Origin: Chersky-806 sp038252255
Lineage (GTDB): Bacteria > Actinomycetota > Acidimicrobiia > IMCC26256 > JAENVU01
Assembly (NCBI GenBank): GCA_038252255.1
Contig: JBBSAM010000009.1
Span: forward strand, 80,656-144,655
DNA length: 64,000 nt
Direction: 5' to 3'
Part shown: positions 32,786 through 40,930 of the stretch, in pieces
Layout of the letters: every line of letters starts with the position of its first letter
How positions within the stretch are numbered: the stretch's first letter is position 1
The notes under the pieces: model-generated
The model's input: only the letters and a program-made list of their open reading frames with translations
Databases searched by the model: none
What the model was told of the DNA's origin: nothing
Translations under genes and position numbers: made by a program

Positions 32786-34180
32786 ATGACTGACACACCG
32801 TGGCTCGGGGACACCTGTTCGCTCGTCGACGCGTTCCGCAACGGCGACCACACCCCGCTCGAAGAGCTCGACGCGACCCTCGCCGCGATCGAGAGCTCGG
32901 AGCTCAACGCGTTCTCGTTCCTGGATCCGGAGCCGGCGCGCGAGACCGCCCGGCACGCTGACGTGTCGCAACCGTTCGGCGGGGTTCCGGTCGGCGTGAA
33001 GGAGCTCGACTTCGTGGCCGGGTGGCCGGCGACCGAGGCATCGATCCCCCTGAAGGACGAGAAGTCGCCGCACGACTCGACGCTCGTCACGCGCCTGCGC
33101 GCGTCAGGCGCGATTCCGTTCGGGTTGACCACGTCGAGCGAGTTCGGCGGCATCAACCTCACCTTCACCAAGCTCAACGGCGCGACGCGCAATCCCTGGA
33201 ACCTCGCGCACACCCCGGGTGGGTCGTCGGGCGGTTCGGCCGCCGCGGTCTCGGGCGGGTTGCTCACGATCGCCACCGGCGGTGACGGCGGCGGGTCGAT
33301 CCGCATTCCGGCCGGGTTCACGGGCCTACCCGGCCTGAAGAACACCTACGGGCGGATCCCGAAGGGCCCGAACATGGTGCTCGCGTCGCTCACCGCGGTG
33401 ACCGGTTGCCTCAGCCGGTCGGTACGCGACATCGCCCGTTACCTCGACGTCACGAACGGCTTCGATCCACGCGATCCGTACAGCCTCCCCCGGGTCGAGG
33501 GGTGGGAAGCCGGGCTCGGATCGATGCGCGAGTCGCTGCGGGGCAAGAAGGCCGCGATCGCGGTCGATCTCGGGTCTGCGGTCGTGGACGACGAAGTGCG
33601 CGCGGTGGTCGAGGAAGCTGCGGCGGCACTCGCCCGCGACGCCGGGATCGAGATCGTCGCCGTCCCCGTGAAGCTTCCGGAGCTCAGCTTCGAGTGGGCG
33701 ATGGCCGGGCTCAGCGAGATCGTCATGCTCCTCGGCGACCGCTACCCGGCGTGCGAGCCCGATCTCACGCTCGAGATCGCGTTCGGCCTGAAGATCGCGC
33801 ACGAGGTGTACAACCTCGACGCGCGCGGCCGGATCGAAGCGCAGCGGATCCTGACTAACGAGACGATGGCCGCGCTGTTCGAAGAGGTGGACTTCGTGTT
33901 CGCGTCGACCAACCCGGACGTGGCGTTCGATGCCGAGGGCCCGCTGCCCAGCCATGTCGGCACCACGGCGGTCTCCCCCGGTAACAACGGCGCGCTCACC
34001 ATCCCGTCGAACATCTACGGGAACCCGGCGGTGCAGATCCCGGCCGGAACCGTGCGTGGCCTGCCCGTCGGCCTGCAGGTCCTGGCGCCGCACCATCACG
34101 AAGCGCAGCTCCTCGACCTCGCGCTGCTGGTCGAGCACGAGCGCCCGTGGCCGCTCACCGCGCCGGGCTCGCCCATCTAG
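32786..34180 (+). CDS. amidase-signature hydrolase
   Basis: 464 residues. The Ser-cisSer-Lys triad of the amidase signature family is present: Lys72 in GVPVGVKELDF, the cis-Ser in TPGGSSGGSAAA (about 147) and the nucleophile Ser171 in GGDGGGSIRIPAGFTG. Hydrolyses an amide (or in some members an ester); specificity not predictable. TACGAT lies exactly 7 nt before the ATG at 32786, which favours that start over the ATG at 32777. Its stop overlaps the next GTG by one base. Confidence 0.9.
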   Translation: MTDTPWLGDTCSLVDAFRNGDHTPLEELDATLAAIESSELNAFSFLDPEPARETARHADVSQPFGGVPVGVKELDFVAGWPATEASIPLKDEKSPHDSTLVTRLRASGAIPFGLTTSSEFGGINLTFTKLNGATRNPWNLAHTPGGSSGGSAAAVSGGLLTIATGGDGGGSIRIPAGFTGLPGLKNTYGRIPKGPNMVLASLTAVTGCLSRSVRDIARYLDVTNGFDPRDPYSLPRVEGWEAGLGSMRESLRGKKAAIAVDLGSAVVDDEVRAVVEEAAAALARDAGIEIVAVPVKLPELSFEWAMAGLSEIVMLLGDRYPACEPDLTLEIAFGLKIAHEVYNLDARGRIEAQRILTNETMAALFEEVDFVFASTNPDVAFDAEGPLPSHVGTTAVSPGNNGALTIPSNIYGNPAVQIPAGTVRGLPVGLQVLAPHHHEAQLLDLALLVEHERPWPLTAPGSPI

Positions 34181-34662
34181 TGGAGCTCCGCGACGCGACG
34201 GTCCTCGAGGAGCCGGGCCGCACCCTCGTCGAGGAGCTGTGGCTCGACATGCGCCGTCGCTACGCCGATGACCCCAGCGCGCCCGAGCCGAAGGGCGAGA
34301 ACGACGACCTGAAGCCTGACGAGCTGCTCCCTCCGACGGGTCGGTTCCTGGTCGTGTACGACGACGACGGCTCGGCGATCGGGTGCGGTGCGATCCGCCG
34401 CCGCGACGACGGCGCCGCGGAGATCAAGCGCATGTACGTGCGCGCCGCGGCCCGCTCGCGCGGCATCTCCCGCGTGATCCTCCGTGAGCTCGAGCACTCG
34501 GCGCGGACATCGGGCTACCGGGCCTGCGTGCTCGAGACCGGCTTGCGCCAACCGGAGGCGATCGCGCTGTACGAGTCATCCGGCTACACCCGCATCGCCA
34601 ACTACGGCTACTACCGCGACTCGGAGCTCAGCGTCTGCTACCGCAAGGAGCTCGACGGCTGA
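34180..34662 (+). CDS. GNAT-family acetyltransferase
   Basis: 160 residues. IKRMYVRAAARSRGISRVILRELE is the acetyl-CoA loop (R-x-x-G pattern), followed by ACVLETGLRQPEAIALYESSGY, the classic ExGxxQxxAxxLYxxxGF end. The GTG at 34180 shares a base with the amidase stop (TAGTG), so translation is coupled; a GTG 33 nt upstream is possible but lies inside the amidase. It may acetylate an amine made available by the amidase, which is inference. Confidence 0.82.
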   Translation: MELRDATVLEEPGRTLVEELWLDMRRRYADDPSAPEPKGENDDLKPDELLPPTGRFLVVYDDDGSAIGCGAIRRRDDGAAEIKRMYVRAAARSRGISRVILRELEHSARTSGYRACVLETGLRQPEAIALYESSGYTRIANYGYYRDSELSVCYRKELDG

Positions 34663-34696
34663 GCCCGTCGCGACCGCGCGCCGGTAGGCTGGCGTG

Positions 34697-35206
34697 ATGG
34701 CGCGCATCGCACTACCCGCCGGGGACGGCCCCGAGGTCGTCCGTGCGCTCTCGCTCCGCCCCGCCTTCGCCAAGGCGGTCGGCGGGTTCGAGACGGCCGT
34801 TTGGGGCTTGAGTCTCGACTGGCGGCTGCACGAGCTCGTCCGCATGCAGGTCGCGATCATCAACGAGTGCACGGTGTGCCTCGGTTGGCGTACGCCCCAG
34901 GCGATCGAGGCGGGCGTGACCGACGAGCTGCTCGCCGGCGTCGCCACCTACCGCACCTATCCCGGCTTCACCGAGACCGAGCGCGTCGCGCTGGAGTACA
35001 CCGAGCGGTTCTGCACCGACTCCGCCCGGATCGACGACGACCTGCTCGACCGCCTGAGCGCGCAGCTCGCCGCCGACGAGATCGTCGAGCTCACGCTGGT
35101 CATCGGCAAGTACCTCTCGATGGGCCGCTTCATGCAGGTGCTGGGCCTCGATCAGAGCTGCTCGTTGCAGTTCGACGAAGACTCGGGACGCGTCGTCGCG
35201 ACGTGA
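34697..35206 (+). CDS. carboxymuconolactone decarboxylase/AhpD-like protein
   Basis: 169-residue all-helical protein. The AhpD-type site reads NECTVCLGWRT, so the glutamate and the CxxC pair are there, but Arg replaces the usual His four residues after the second Cys. Such proteins act as thiol peroxidases or disulfide reductases. TAGGCT lies 6 nt before the ATG at 34697, supporting that start over the GTG three bases earlier. The stop is coupled (GTGA) to the zinc-ribbon gene. Confidence 0.8.
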   Translation: MARIALPAGDGPEVVRALSLRPAFAKAVGGFETAVWGLSLDWRLHELVRMQVAIINECTVCLGWRTPQAIEAGVTDELLAGVATYRTYPGFTETERVALEYTERFCTDSARIDDDLLDRLSAQLAADEIVELTLVIGKYLSMGRFMQVLGLDQSCSLQFDEDSGRVVAT

Positions 35207-35379
35207 CCGGGCCCCCCGCAGTCATCGTGTGCATCGACTGCGGCGGCCGCGCCCATCTCGTTCAGCCCGATGACCCGGAGTCGCCCTACGTGTCCGGCGA
35301 CGTCGCGGTGTACCGCTGCGAAGATTGCCTGGACCGCTGGGACGTCGTGCTGGAGGACGAAGACGTCGACCCCGACTGA
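35203..35379 (+). CDS. 58-residue zinc-ribbon protein
   Basis: Tiny acidic protein with two CxxC knuckles: VCIDCGG near residue 10 and RCEDCLD near residue 40, enough for one zinc ribbon. GTG start overlaps the AhpD-like gene's stop (GTGA). The acidic tail (LEDEDVDPD) is conspicuous. No known function recognised; may be a redox or protein-binding partner of the upstream CxxC protein. Confidence 0.7.
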   Translation: MTGPPAVIVCIDCGGRAHLVQPDDPESPYVSGDVAVYRCEDCLDRWDVVLEDEDVDPD

Positions 35380-35392
35380 TTTCGCCCGCCCT

Positions 35393-35439
35393 CCGTTTGT
35401 GTCAAAAGGTGTCTCCGAGGAACCGAACGGCACAAACGG
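35393..35439. repeat. 47-bp palindromic repeat, copy B
   Basis: Left arm starts CCGTTTGTGTC, right arm ends GGCACAAACGG; the outer 9 bp (CCGTTTGTG/CACAAACGG) are perfect. The right arm GGAACCGAACGGCACAAACG is the least degenerate of the three copies. Lies 13 bp after the zinc-ribbon stop and before the end of the convergent ABC ATPase gene. Confidence 0.75.
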
Positions 35440-35468
35440 CGGGTGGACGGGAGGTCGGTTCGGGGCAG

Positions 35469-36257
35469 TCAGGGGCGGGCGCGGCACCACCAGCGGTCGC
35501 CGTCGCGGCCGAGCGTGACGCCGAGGCCGAACGCGGTACCGATGGCATCCGCGGTCAACGCCTCGTCGATCGGTCCGGACGCGACCGCGTGGCCGCCGGT
35601 GAGCACGAGCGCGTGTGTGGATCCGGGCGGGATCTCCTCGACGTGATGCGTCACCAGCACCATCGGAGCAGTCGCGGGATCGCGCGCCAGCGCGCTCAAC
35701 CGGGCGAGCAGCCGCTCACGCGCACCGAGATCCAGCCCCGCGAACGGCTCGTCGAGCAGCAGGAGCCCGGGGTCCGCCATCAGCAGGCGGGCGAGCAGCA
35801 CTTGTTGCCGCTCACCCTCGGAGAGCACGCCGAACGTCCGGTGGGCGAGCCCGCCGACCCCGGTGAGCTCGAGCAGCGACCGCGCGCGGTTCATGTCCGC
35901 GTCGGAGTAGGTGTGCCACCAGGGTTCGAGCGCGCCGTACCTGGCCGTGACGACCACGTCGATCGCCTCGAGCGACGGGCGGAGGCTGCGGACCAGGGCG
36001 CCACTCACGAAGCCCACGCGCGCCCGTACCGCACGCCAGTCCGACGCACCGAGCCGCTCCCCGAGGATCTCCACCGAACCTCGCGACGGGTGCAGCCGCG
36101 CCCCTGCGATCGCGAGCAACGTGGTCTTGCCCGATCCGTTCGGGCCGATCACCACCCAGCGGTCTTCCCGCGCGACCTCCCAGTCCACGCCGGCCAGCAG
36201 TGTCGCCCCGTCCCGGACGATCGACACCCCGGTCAACCGCAGCGCGAGGGTCTCCAT
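35469..36257 (-). CDS. stand-alone ABC transporter ATPase
   Basis: 262 residues with Walker A GPNGSGKTT, Q-loop region, signature LSEGERQQV, Walker B LLLLDEPFAGLD and the switch His in VTHHVEE. The shortened signature (LSEGERQ rather than LSGGQ) and the VDWEVAREDRWVVIGPNG lead-in resemble the ModF-like/iron-complex branch. No permease or binding-protein gene is adjacent, so it may work with a distant permease or in a non-transport role. Confidence 0.85.
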   Translation of the reverse strand: METLALRLTGVSIVRDGATLLAGVDWEVAREDRWVVIGPNGSGKTTLLAIAGARLHPSRGSVEILGERLGASDWRAVRARVGFVSGALVRSLRPSLEAIDVVVTARYGALEPWWHTYSDADMNRARSLLELTGVGGLAHRTFGVLSEGERQQVLLARLLMADPGLLLLDEPFAGLDLGARERLLARLSALARDPATAPMVLVTHHVEEIPPGSTHALVLTGGHAVASGPIDEALTADAIGTAFGLGVTLGRDGDRWWCRARP

Positions 36258-36294
36258 CCGGGGAGCCTGGCACGCGCGAGCGTTCGGTTGATGC

Positions 36295-38469
36295 CTAGTT
36301 CACCGCGGTCCAGGAAATGATCTTCACGGTCTTGCCGGGATTGGACGGATCGTTCGTGTCGTCGAGCTCGATGACCACACGGAGCTGCCGTGTACCGCCG
36401 AGCCACGCGATGAGCTCCATCTTGCGGTTCGCGTAGTGCGCCACGCCGCTCGCGTTGGCGAACGCGGCGTAGGACTGATTGACCGTGAGGTTGGAGACGA
36501 TCAGCCCGGCGACCACAACACCGCGACCGAATCGGGCCACCGTCGTCGCCACGCTGTACAAGGCGAGCTCGATCCGGGAGGTGGGCGCGTAGACCGTGCC
36601 CCAGATGTAGATCTCCGGCATATGGGCGCCGAGGTCGCCGTACAGCCAGACGATCTTGGAGCCCGGCGTCTTCGCGGCCAGGGCGCGCGGCGCGACGTCC
36701 ATCTCGATGCCGTCCAGGTCGACCTGGGACGAAGGGCTCCCGCTGTTCTGGGTCGTGACCGTCCACTTGACTGACGAGCCCACGAGGTCAGCCTGCGAGG
36801 TGACGCCACAGTCGGCCAGCGACGGGCTCGAGCTGTCGTCCAGCGTCTTGGTGTATGTGGCCAGTGAGCTGGACTTGGAAATGCCGCTGATCGTGCAGGA
36901 ACCACCGGTGGAGGTGTTCAGCTGCGCGCTGATCGTCAGGCTCGAGTTCGACGGATTCCATACCTCGCGATGCGCGATCCGCACCGTGACCTGGCCGACG
37001 GTCTGCGTCGGCTGCTGGCCGGCCGCCGAATACCCGTTGACGGTCACCGTCGCCGATTTGTTCATCCCGTTGACGTTTCCGGTGTTCACGACGCCGTCGA
37101 TCGCTGACAGGCCTGGTGCGAAGGGAGTTCCCGAGCCGGTAATCGGCGCGACCTGGCCCGTGGGCTTGAACGTTGCCGAGGTTGCCGGCGCAGCCTGGTC
37201 GGTCTTTCGGCCAACGAGCGCAATCTGTTGCTTCGACGAGCTCGGGCTCGGACACAGCTCGAGCATGCCCTGGTACTTCACGTCGAACGCGGCGTAGTGC
37301 GCCATCATCACCTGCACGCCGTTCGGCGCGGTGCGGTCGCACCCGCCCGGAACGGCGGGGTTGTTGTTGGTCAAGCCGAGGTGGACTGCCGCACGCGCGG
37401 CGTTGACCTGGCTGGAGGACGCGTTGGGGTTGATCGCGCTGCTCAGCGTGCCGCCGATGATGACGCTGCCAGGGACGTCAGTACCGCTACCGAAGTTTTC
37501 GTTGTAGAGGTGGCCGGACGCGTCGTCGAAGCCGACCCGCCACGGGTCGATGTCGGTGGACTGGCTGTAGTCGAAGTAGTAATTGCCCGGCTTCATCCAG
37601 ACGACCGGGCAGCTGACCCGTACGCTCTTTCCCGACACGGTCGTCATCGCGGTGAACCCGACGAGCACGGCGTCGCGGTCGAAGTAGGAGCCCGGTTGCA
37701 TCGTGGCGACCTTCGAGATGGGGTTGCAGGTCGGTGCGGGCGCCAGCGGCGGCATGGACTGCAGCTCAGCCGCCCAATTGCTGGGAGGCGCCGGGTCCGA
37801 GGACGCGCCGCCACCCGGATCGGGCCGGGTGATCCCGGTGCCGCACGCGACCGGCACGCCGATGATGTTCCCGGTGCACGTGCCCGTTGCCCGTACCGCG
37901 TCCTGGCCGGCGTCGAGCTTCGTATTCGAGCTGGCGTCGATGGACTTGCCCGACGCGCTCGTCGCGTTCGACTTGACCGAGCCCTGGACCGTCATGATCC
38001 CGCCGTTGGAGCCGCCGAGGCAGATGCCCGGGTCACCGTTGCAGCTGTTGTTGACGACCGGGTAGCCCGGAAGACCGCCGGTGGTGAGCACCGCGTTCTC
38101 CGGGTAGTTGACTCCCTCGATCTCGTCCCCGCTGCCGGCGAGCGACCGGCACGTGACGTTCATGGTTCCCGCGTCAGAAGGCAGAGAGAAGATGGTGGGC
38201 GGGGTTCCCGAGCTGGGACAGTTGTCCGCGCCGAAGCGGCCGCGTGTCAGGTCGTTGCGGATGTAGTTGATCGCGCCGTCGATCGCACCTTCGGCGCCGT
38301 AGATGTCGTTGCGCTGGTTCTTCACTCCCTGGACGGCCATCATGCCGGCCGTGCCCTGGACGGCGATCCCGCCGACGCACAGGCCGAGGATCGTGATGAG
38401 AGCGAGGATGAGGACCATGCTGGCCCCCCGCTCACCGTGCAGACGAGAGCGTGGCGTGAGCGCACGCAT
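36295..38469 (-). CDS. large PilX-like pilus-associated protein
   Basis: 724 residues. The N-terminus MRALTPRSRLHGERGASMVL followed by a hydrophobic helix is a type III-less prepilin-like leader (cleavable after Gly15), but position +5 is Leu, not Glu. This is typical of PilX/PilV-associated minor proteins. The rest is a long extracytoplasmic region with many paired Cys (for example NNSCNGDPGICLGG) and Ser/Thr-rich strands, suggesting an adhesin tip. It overlaps the second pilin gene by one ATGA unit. A longer frame running upstream through the pilin is a shadow. Confidence 0.7.
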   Translation of the reverse strand: MRALTPRSRLHGERGASMVLILALITILGLCVGGIAVQGTAGMMAVQGVKNQRNDIYGAEGAIDGAINYIRNDLTRGRFGADNCPSSGTPPTIFSLPSDAGTMNVTCRSLAGSGDEIEGVNYPENAVLTTGGLPGYPVVNNSCNGDPGICLGGSNGGIMTVQGSVKSNATSASGKSIDASSNTKLDAGQDAVRATGTCTGNIIGVPVACGTGITRPDPGGGASSDPAPPSNWAAELQSMPPLAPAPTCNPISKVATMQPGSYFDRDAVLVGFTAMTTVSGKSVRVSCPVVWMKPGNYYFDYSQSTDIDPWRVGFDDASGHLYNENFGSGTDVPGSVIIGGTLSSAINPNASSSQVNAARAAVHLGLTNNNPAVPGGCDRTAPNGVQVMMAHYAAFDVKYQGMLELCPSPSSSKQQIALVGRKTDQAAPATSATFKPTGQVAPITGSGTPFAPGLSAIDGVVNTGNVNGMNKSATVTVNGYSAAGQQPTQTVGQVTVRIAHREVWNPSNSSLTISAQLNTSTGGSCTISGISKSSSLATYTKTLDDSSSPSLADCGVTSQADLVGSSVKWTVTTQNSGSPSSQVDLDGIEMDVAPRALAAKTPGSKIVWLYGDLGAHMPEIYIWGTVYAPTSRIELALYSVATTVARFGRGVVVAGLIVSNLTVNQSYAAFANASGVAHYANRKMELIAWLGGTRQLRVVIELDDTNDPSNPGKTVKIISWTAVN

Positions 38470-39047
38470 CAGGTGACCTCCCGGACAGCTTCGACGGAGA
38501 AGGTGCCGCCGTTCTTGGCGGCGACCGTGAGCAACAAGGACTTGTCGGGATCCGAGGCCGTGCAGGCGGAATAGCTCGGGGTCGTGCCCGTACCGCAGGT
38601 GACCGTCGTGCCCGCCTGGTCGACGTTCGGCGCGATCGTCGTCGTGCGCGTCGGCGTCGTGCTGCCGAGCGTGCAGAGCCGGCGTACGAGCTTCGTCGAC
38701 GGAGTGGTCGTGTCGAATGCGTAGGTCACCGTCGTGACCCCGACACCGGGACGATCGTCGGTCCACTTCAAGGTCACGAGGGCGTCGGTCGCGCTGCCGC
38801 AGACGGTCCCCGGATTCACGGGGGTCTCCGCGCTCGAGACGTCCGGTACCCAGTAGACCGCGGCGAAGCGGGGCCCGCGGGACTCGTCGAGCCGGGCCTG
38901 GGTCTGGTTCATCGTCTTGAACATGACGACACCCACGGCACCGAGGCTGGTGGAGATGATGCCGAGGATCGCGATCGCCATGACGAGCTCCACCATGGTG
39001 AAGCCGCGCTCGCGAGATCGAGCACCGACAGATCGGAGGCTGCTCAC
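38469..39047 (-). CDS. type IV prepilin-like protein 2
   Basis: 192 residues. The class III signal RERGFTMVELVMAIAILG shows cleavage after Gly15 and the conserved Glu at +5, so a prepilin peptidase should process and methylate it. The mature domain carries six Cys (for example GTVCGSATDA, RRLCTLG, CGTGT, YSACTA), likely forming disulfides outside the cell. Overlaps the neighbours on both sides by ATGA. No peptidase, PilB or PilC gene is in this window. Confidence 0.8.
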   Translation of the reverse strand: MSSLRSVGARSRERGFTMVELVMAIAILGIISTSLGAVGVVMFKTMNQTQARLDESRGPRFAAVYWVPDVSSAETPVNPGTVCGSATDALVTLKWTDDRPGVGVTTVTYAFDTTTPSTKLVRRLCTLGSTTPTRTTTIAPNVDQAGTTVTCGTGTTPSYSACTASDPDKSLLLTVAAKNGGTFSVEAVREVT

Positions 39048-39514
39048 GAGTCACCCCGGCGGAGGATGACGTTCAAGGTCTGGGCTGCGCTGCCGTCGGT
39101 GCGCGACGCCTTCAGGGTGAGCTGCTGCGCGCCCTGGTCGCCCCCCGCCGCCGAGTTCGGGCACGTGGCGCTGAACGACGACGACGTGAGGTTGGGCTGG
39201 TTCCGGTCGGTGAGGTACTTCACCGCGGTGACGCTGGTGACATACCCGGTCGGCGGCGTGAACGCGAGGTCGCCGGCGGAATACGGATTCGTCGCCGAAC
39301 CCGCGATGCAGGTCTTGTACGGGCGGCGCTCGAGGGTGGTGGCGTAGCTGCGAAGCATGGTCTCGGTCCCGGCGAGGCCGCGATCGGCGTGCGAGACGAT
39401 GATCGTGCTGGACAGCGCAACGAGCATCGCGACGCCGAGGATGCCGAGCAGCGCGGTCGAGACGATCAGCTCGATGAAGGTCTCCCCCCGTTGTCCTCGC
39501 AGTCGGTGCGGCAC
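39044..39514 (-). CDS. type IV prepilin-like protein 1
   Basis: 156 residues. Leader RGQRGETFIELIVSTALLGILG: cleavage after Gly10 leaves Glu at +5. Two Cys (YKTCIAG and SATCPNS) may form the pilin disulfide loop. The GTG start has AAGGG 8 nt upstream. First of three coupled genes that probably make minor pilins of a type IV pilus or pseudopilus. The 5-prime leader runs through the structured region at 39557-39604 if the promoter is upstream of it. Confidence 0.78.
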   Translation of the reverse strand: MPHRLRGQRGETFIELIVSTALLGILGVAMLVALSSTIIVSHADRGLAGTETMLRSYATTLERRPYKTCIAGSATNPYSAGDLAFTPPTGYVTSVTAVKYLTDRNQPNLTSSSFSATCPNSAAGGDQGAQQLTLKASRTDGSAAQTLNVILRRGDS

Positions 39515-39556
39515 GGTGCCAGCCCTTGGTGTGATCTCGGATGCGCAGCTCTTCCC

Positions 39557-39604
39557 AAGGAGGTGATCGGACCGTGCCTACGGCACCTGTAGACACAATC
39601 ACCT
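39557..39604. promoter_or_regulatory. perfect extended Shine-Dalgarno inside a nested hairpin
   Basis: AAGGAGGTGATC (39557-39568) is fully complementary to the 3-prime end of 16S rRNA. It is followed 5 nt later by GTG (39574), in frame with the downstream dehydrogenase. AGGTGAT (39561-39567) pairs with ATCACCT (39598-39604) and GTGCC (39574-39578) with GGCAC (39582-39586), so both the site and the GTG can be hidden in RNA structure. Confidence 0.45.
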
Positions 39605-39714
39605 ATGCCCGAATTAGCCCGGGTCCGGCCGGCGTGGCGGCCCGATGGGGGAACACGGCCTTCGTCAAGGGTTCTCGGCCGGCCGTTCTCGGCCGACGGC
39701 GTAATCTCCGGGCC

Positions 39715-40929
39715 GTGGTGAGTCGGGGAACGGATCCGTTCGAGGAGTCCGAGGATCAGCAGGCGCTCCGCAAGCTGGCCCGCGACGTGGCCGAGCGGGA
39801 GCTGGCGCCGCGGGCGCGGCACTGGGACGAGACCGAGGAGTTCCCGCAGGAGTCCTGGGACGCGATCCGCCGGGCCGACCTGTTCGGCATCACGGTCGGC
39901 GAGCAGTACGGCGGCATGGGGATGGGCGACGTCGAGGCGGCGATCGTCCTCGAGGAGCTCGCCCGCGCCGACGTGTCGAGCGCGATCCTCGCCCAGCTCA
40001 CCTTCAACGGGCCTCCCCGGGCGATCGAGCACCTCGGCAACGAGTCGCTGAAGCAGCGGTGGCTCCCGCTCGCCGCGTCCGGTGAGGGCCTGTTCTGCAT
40101 CGGGATCAGCGAGACCGAGGCCGGATCGGCCGTCAACCACATGCGGGCCAGGCTCACCGAGGACGGAGACGGCTTCCGGCTCAACGCCTACAAGAACTAC
40201 GTGACCGGTGGGCACAAGGCCGCGGCGTGTCTCGTCTGGTGCCGCTTCCCGGGCAGCGAGGGCACGAAGGGGATCGGCGCGGTGGTCGTCGACCTCACCG
40301 CAGACGGGGTCACGCTCGCCGGGACCCACGAGAAGATGGGCCTGCGGGGTACGAGTGAAGCCGAGCTGGCGTTCGACGACGTGCGCGTCGAGCCCGAGGA
40401 TGTGCTCCTGGTCGGCGACCCGGCGACCAGCGACTCGTTCAAGACGTTGATCGGGCACATCAACCACGAGCGGTGCGGCAACGCGGCGATGTGCGTGGGC
40501 GCGGCACAGGGCGCGCTCGAGTACGCGATCACCTACATGAACGAGCGGACCATCGGCGGGAAGCCCCTGGCTGCGTTGCAGGGCCTGCAGTGGAAGATCG
40601 CGGACATGGGGACCCGGATCGAGGGGGCGCGGCTCCTCCTGCAGCGCGCGCTCGCCCTCGCCGGTCCGCACGGCACACCCCCTGCACTCGAGACCGCGAT
40701 GGCGAAGAGCGCGGCGAACCTGGCGGCCAAGTTCGTGTGCGACGAGGCGATCCAGCTGCTCGGCGGGTACGGGTACTCGCGGGAGTACCCGGTCGAGCGC
40801 GTCTACCGGGACATCCGCGGCCTCTGCATCGGCGCGGGCACGGTCGAGATCCAACGGAACTTCATCGGCACGAGCTTGTTGAAGGGTCGGGTTCCGAGCG
40901 GCAACGCCTGGCGCGCACCGCTCTCCTGA
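39715..40929 (+). CDS. acyl-CoA dehydrogenase
   Basis: 404 residues. Motifs: FCIGISETEAGSAVNHM (FAD/substrate loop), YGGMGMGDVE, EAIQLLGGYGYSREYPVERVYRD and GAGTVEIQRNFIG. The YEGT glutamate is replaced (GAGT), but INHERCGNAA supplies the alternative catalytic Glu. TAATCT is 7 nt before the GTG at 39715, so a leaderless start is preferred; the GTG at 39574 behind a perfect Shine-Dalgarno would add 47 residues lacking dehydrogenase similarity. Followed 1 bp later by an acyl-CoA ligase gene, suggesting one pathway. Confidence 0.88.
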   Translation: MVSRGTDPFEESEDQQALRKLARDVAERELAPRARHWDETEEFPQESWDAIRRADLFGITVGEQYGGMGMGDVEAAIVLEELARADVSSAILAQLTFNGPPRAIEHLGNESLKQRWLPLAASGEGLFCIGISETEAGSAVNHMRARLTEDGDGFRLNAYKNYVTGGHKAAACLVWCRFPGSEGTKGIGAVVVDLTADGVTLAGTHEKMGLRGTSEAELAFDDVRVEPEDVLLVGDPATSDSFKTLIGHINHERCGNAAMCVGAAQGALEYAITYMNERTIGGKPLAALQGLQWKIADMGTRIEGARLLLQRALALAGPHGTPPALETAMAKSAANLAAKFVCDEAIQLLGGYGYSREYPVERVYRDIRGLCIGAGTVEIQRNFIGTSLLKGRVPSGNAWRAPLS

Positions 40930-40930
40930 G

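Noticed and set aside
36295..39054. A 919-residue frame covering the large pilus protein and beyond
   Set aside because: The upstream 195 codons overlap the second prepilin gene out of frame, are Arg-rich shadow sequence and lack a leader; the ATG at 38469 gives a proper prepilin-type N-terminus.
39481..39714. Cyclic-di-GMP (GEMM) riboswitch in the leader of the pilin operon
   Set aside because: I looked for the conserved CACGCACAGGGCAAACC core and the tetraloop receptor on the minus strand; neither is present.
39574..39714. Start of the acyl-CoA dehydrogenase at GTG 39574
   Set aside because: It would add 47 residues unlike any dehydrogenase N-terminus, although the strong ribosome site keeps it listed as a finding.
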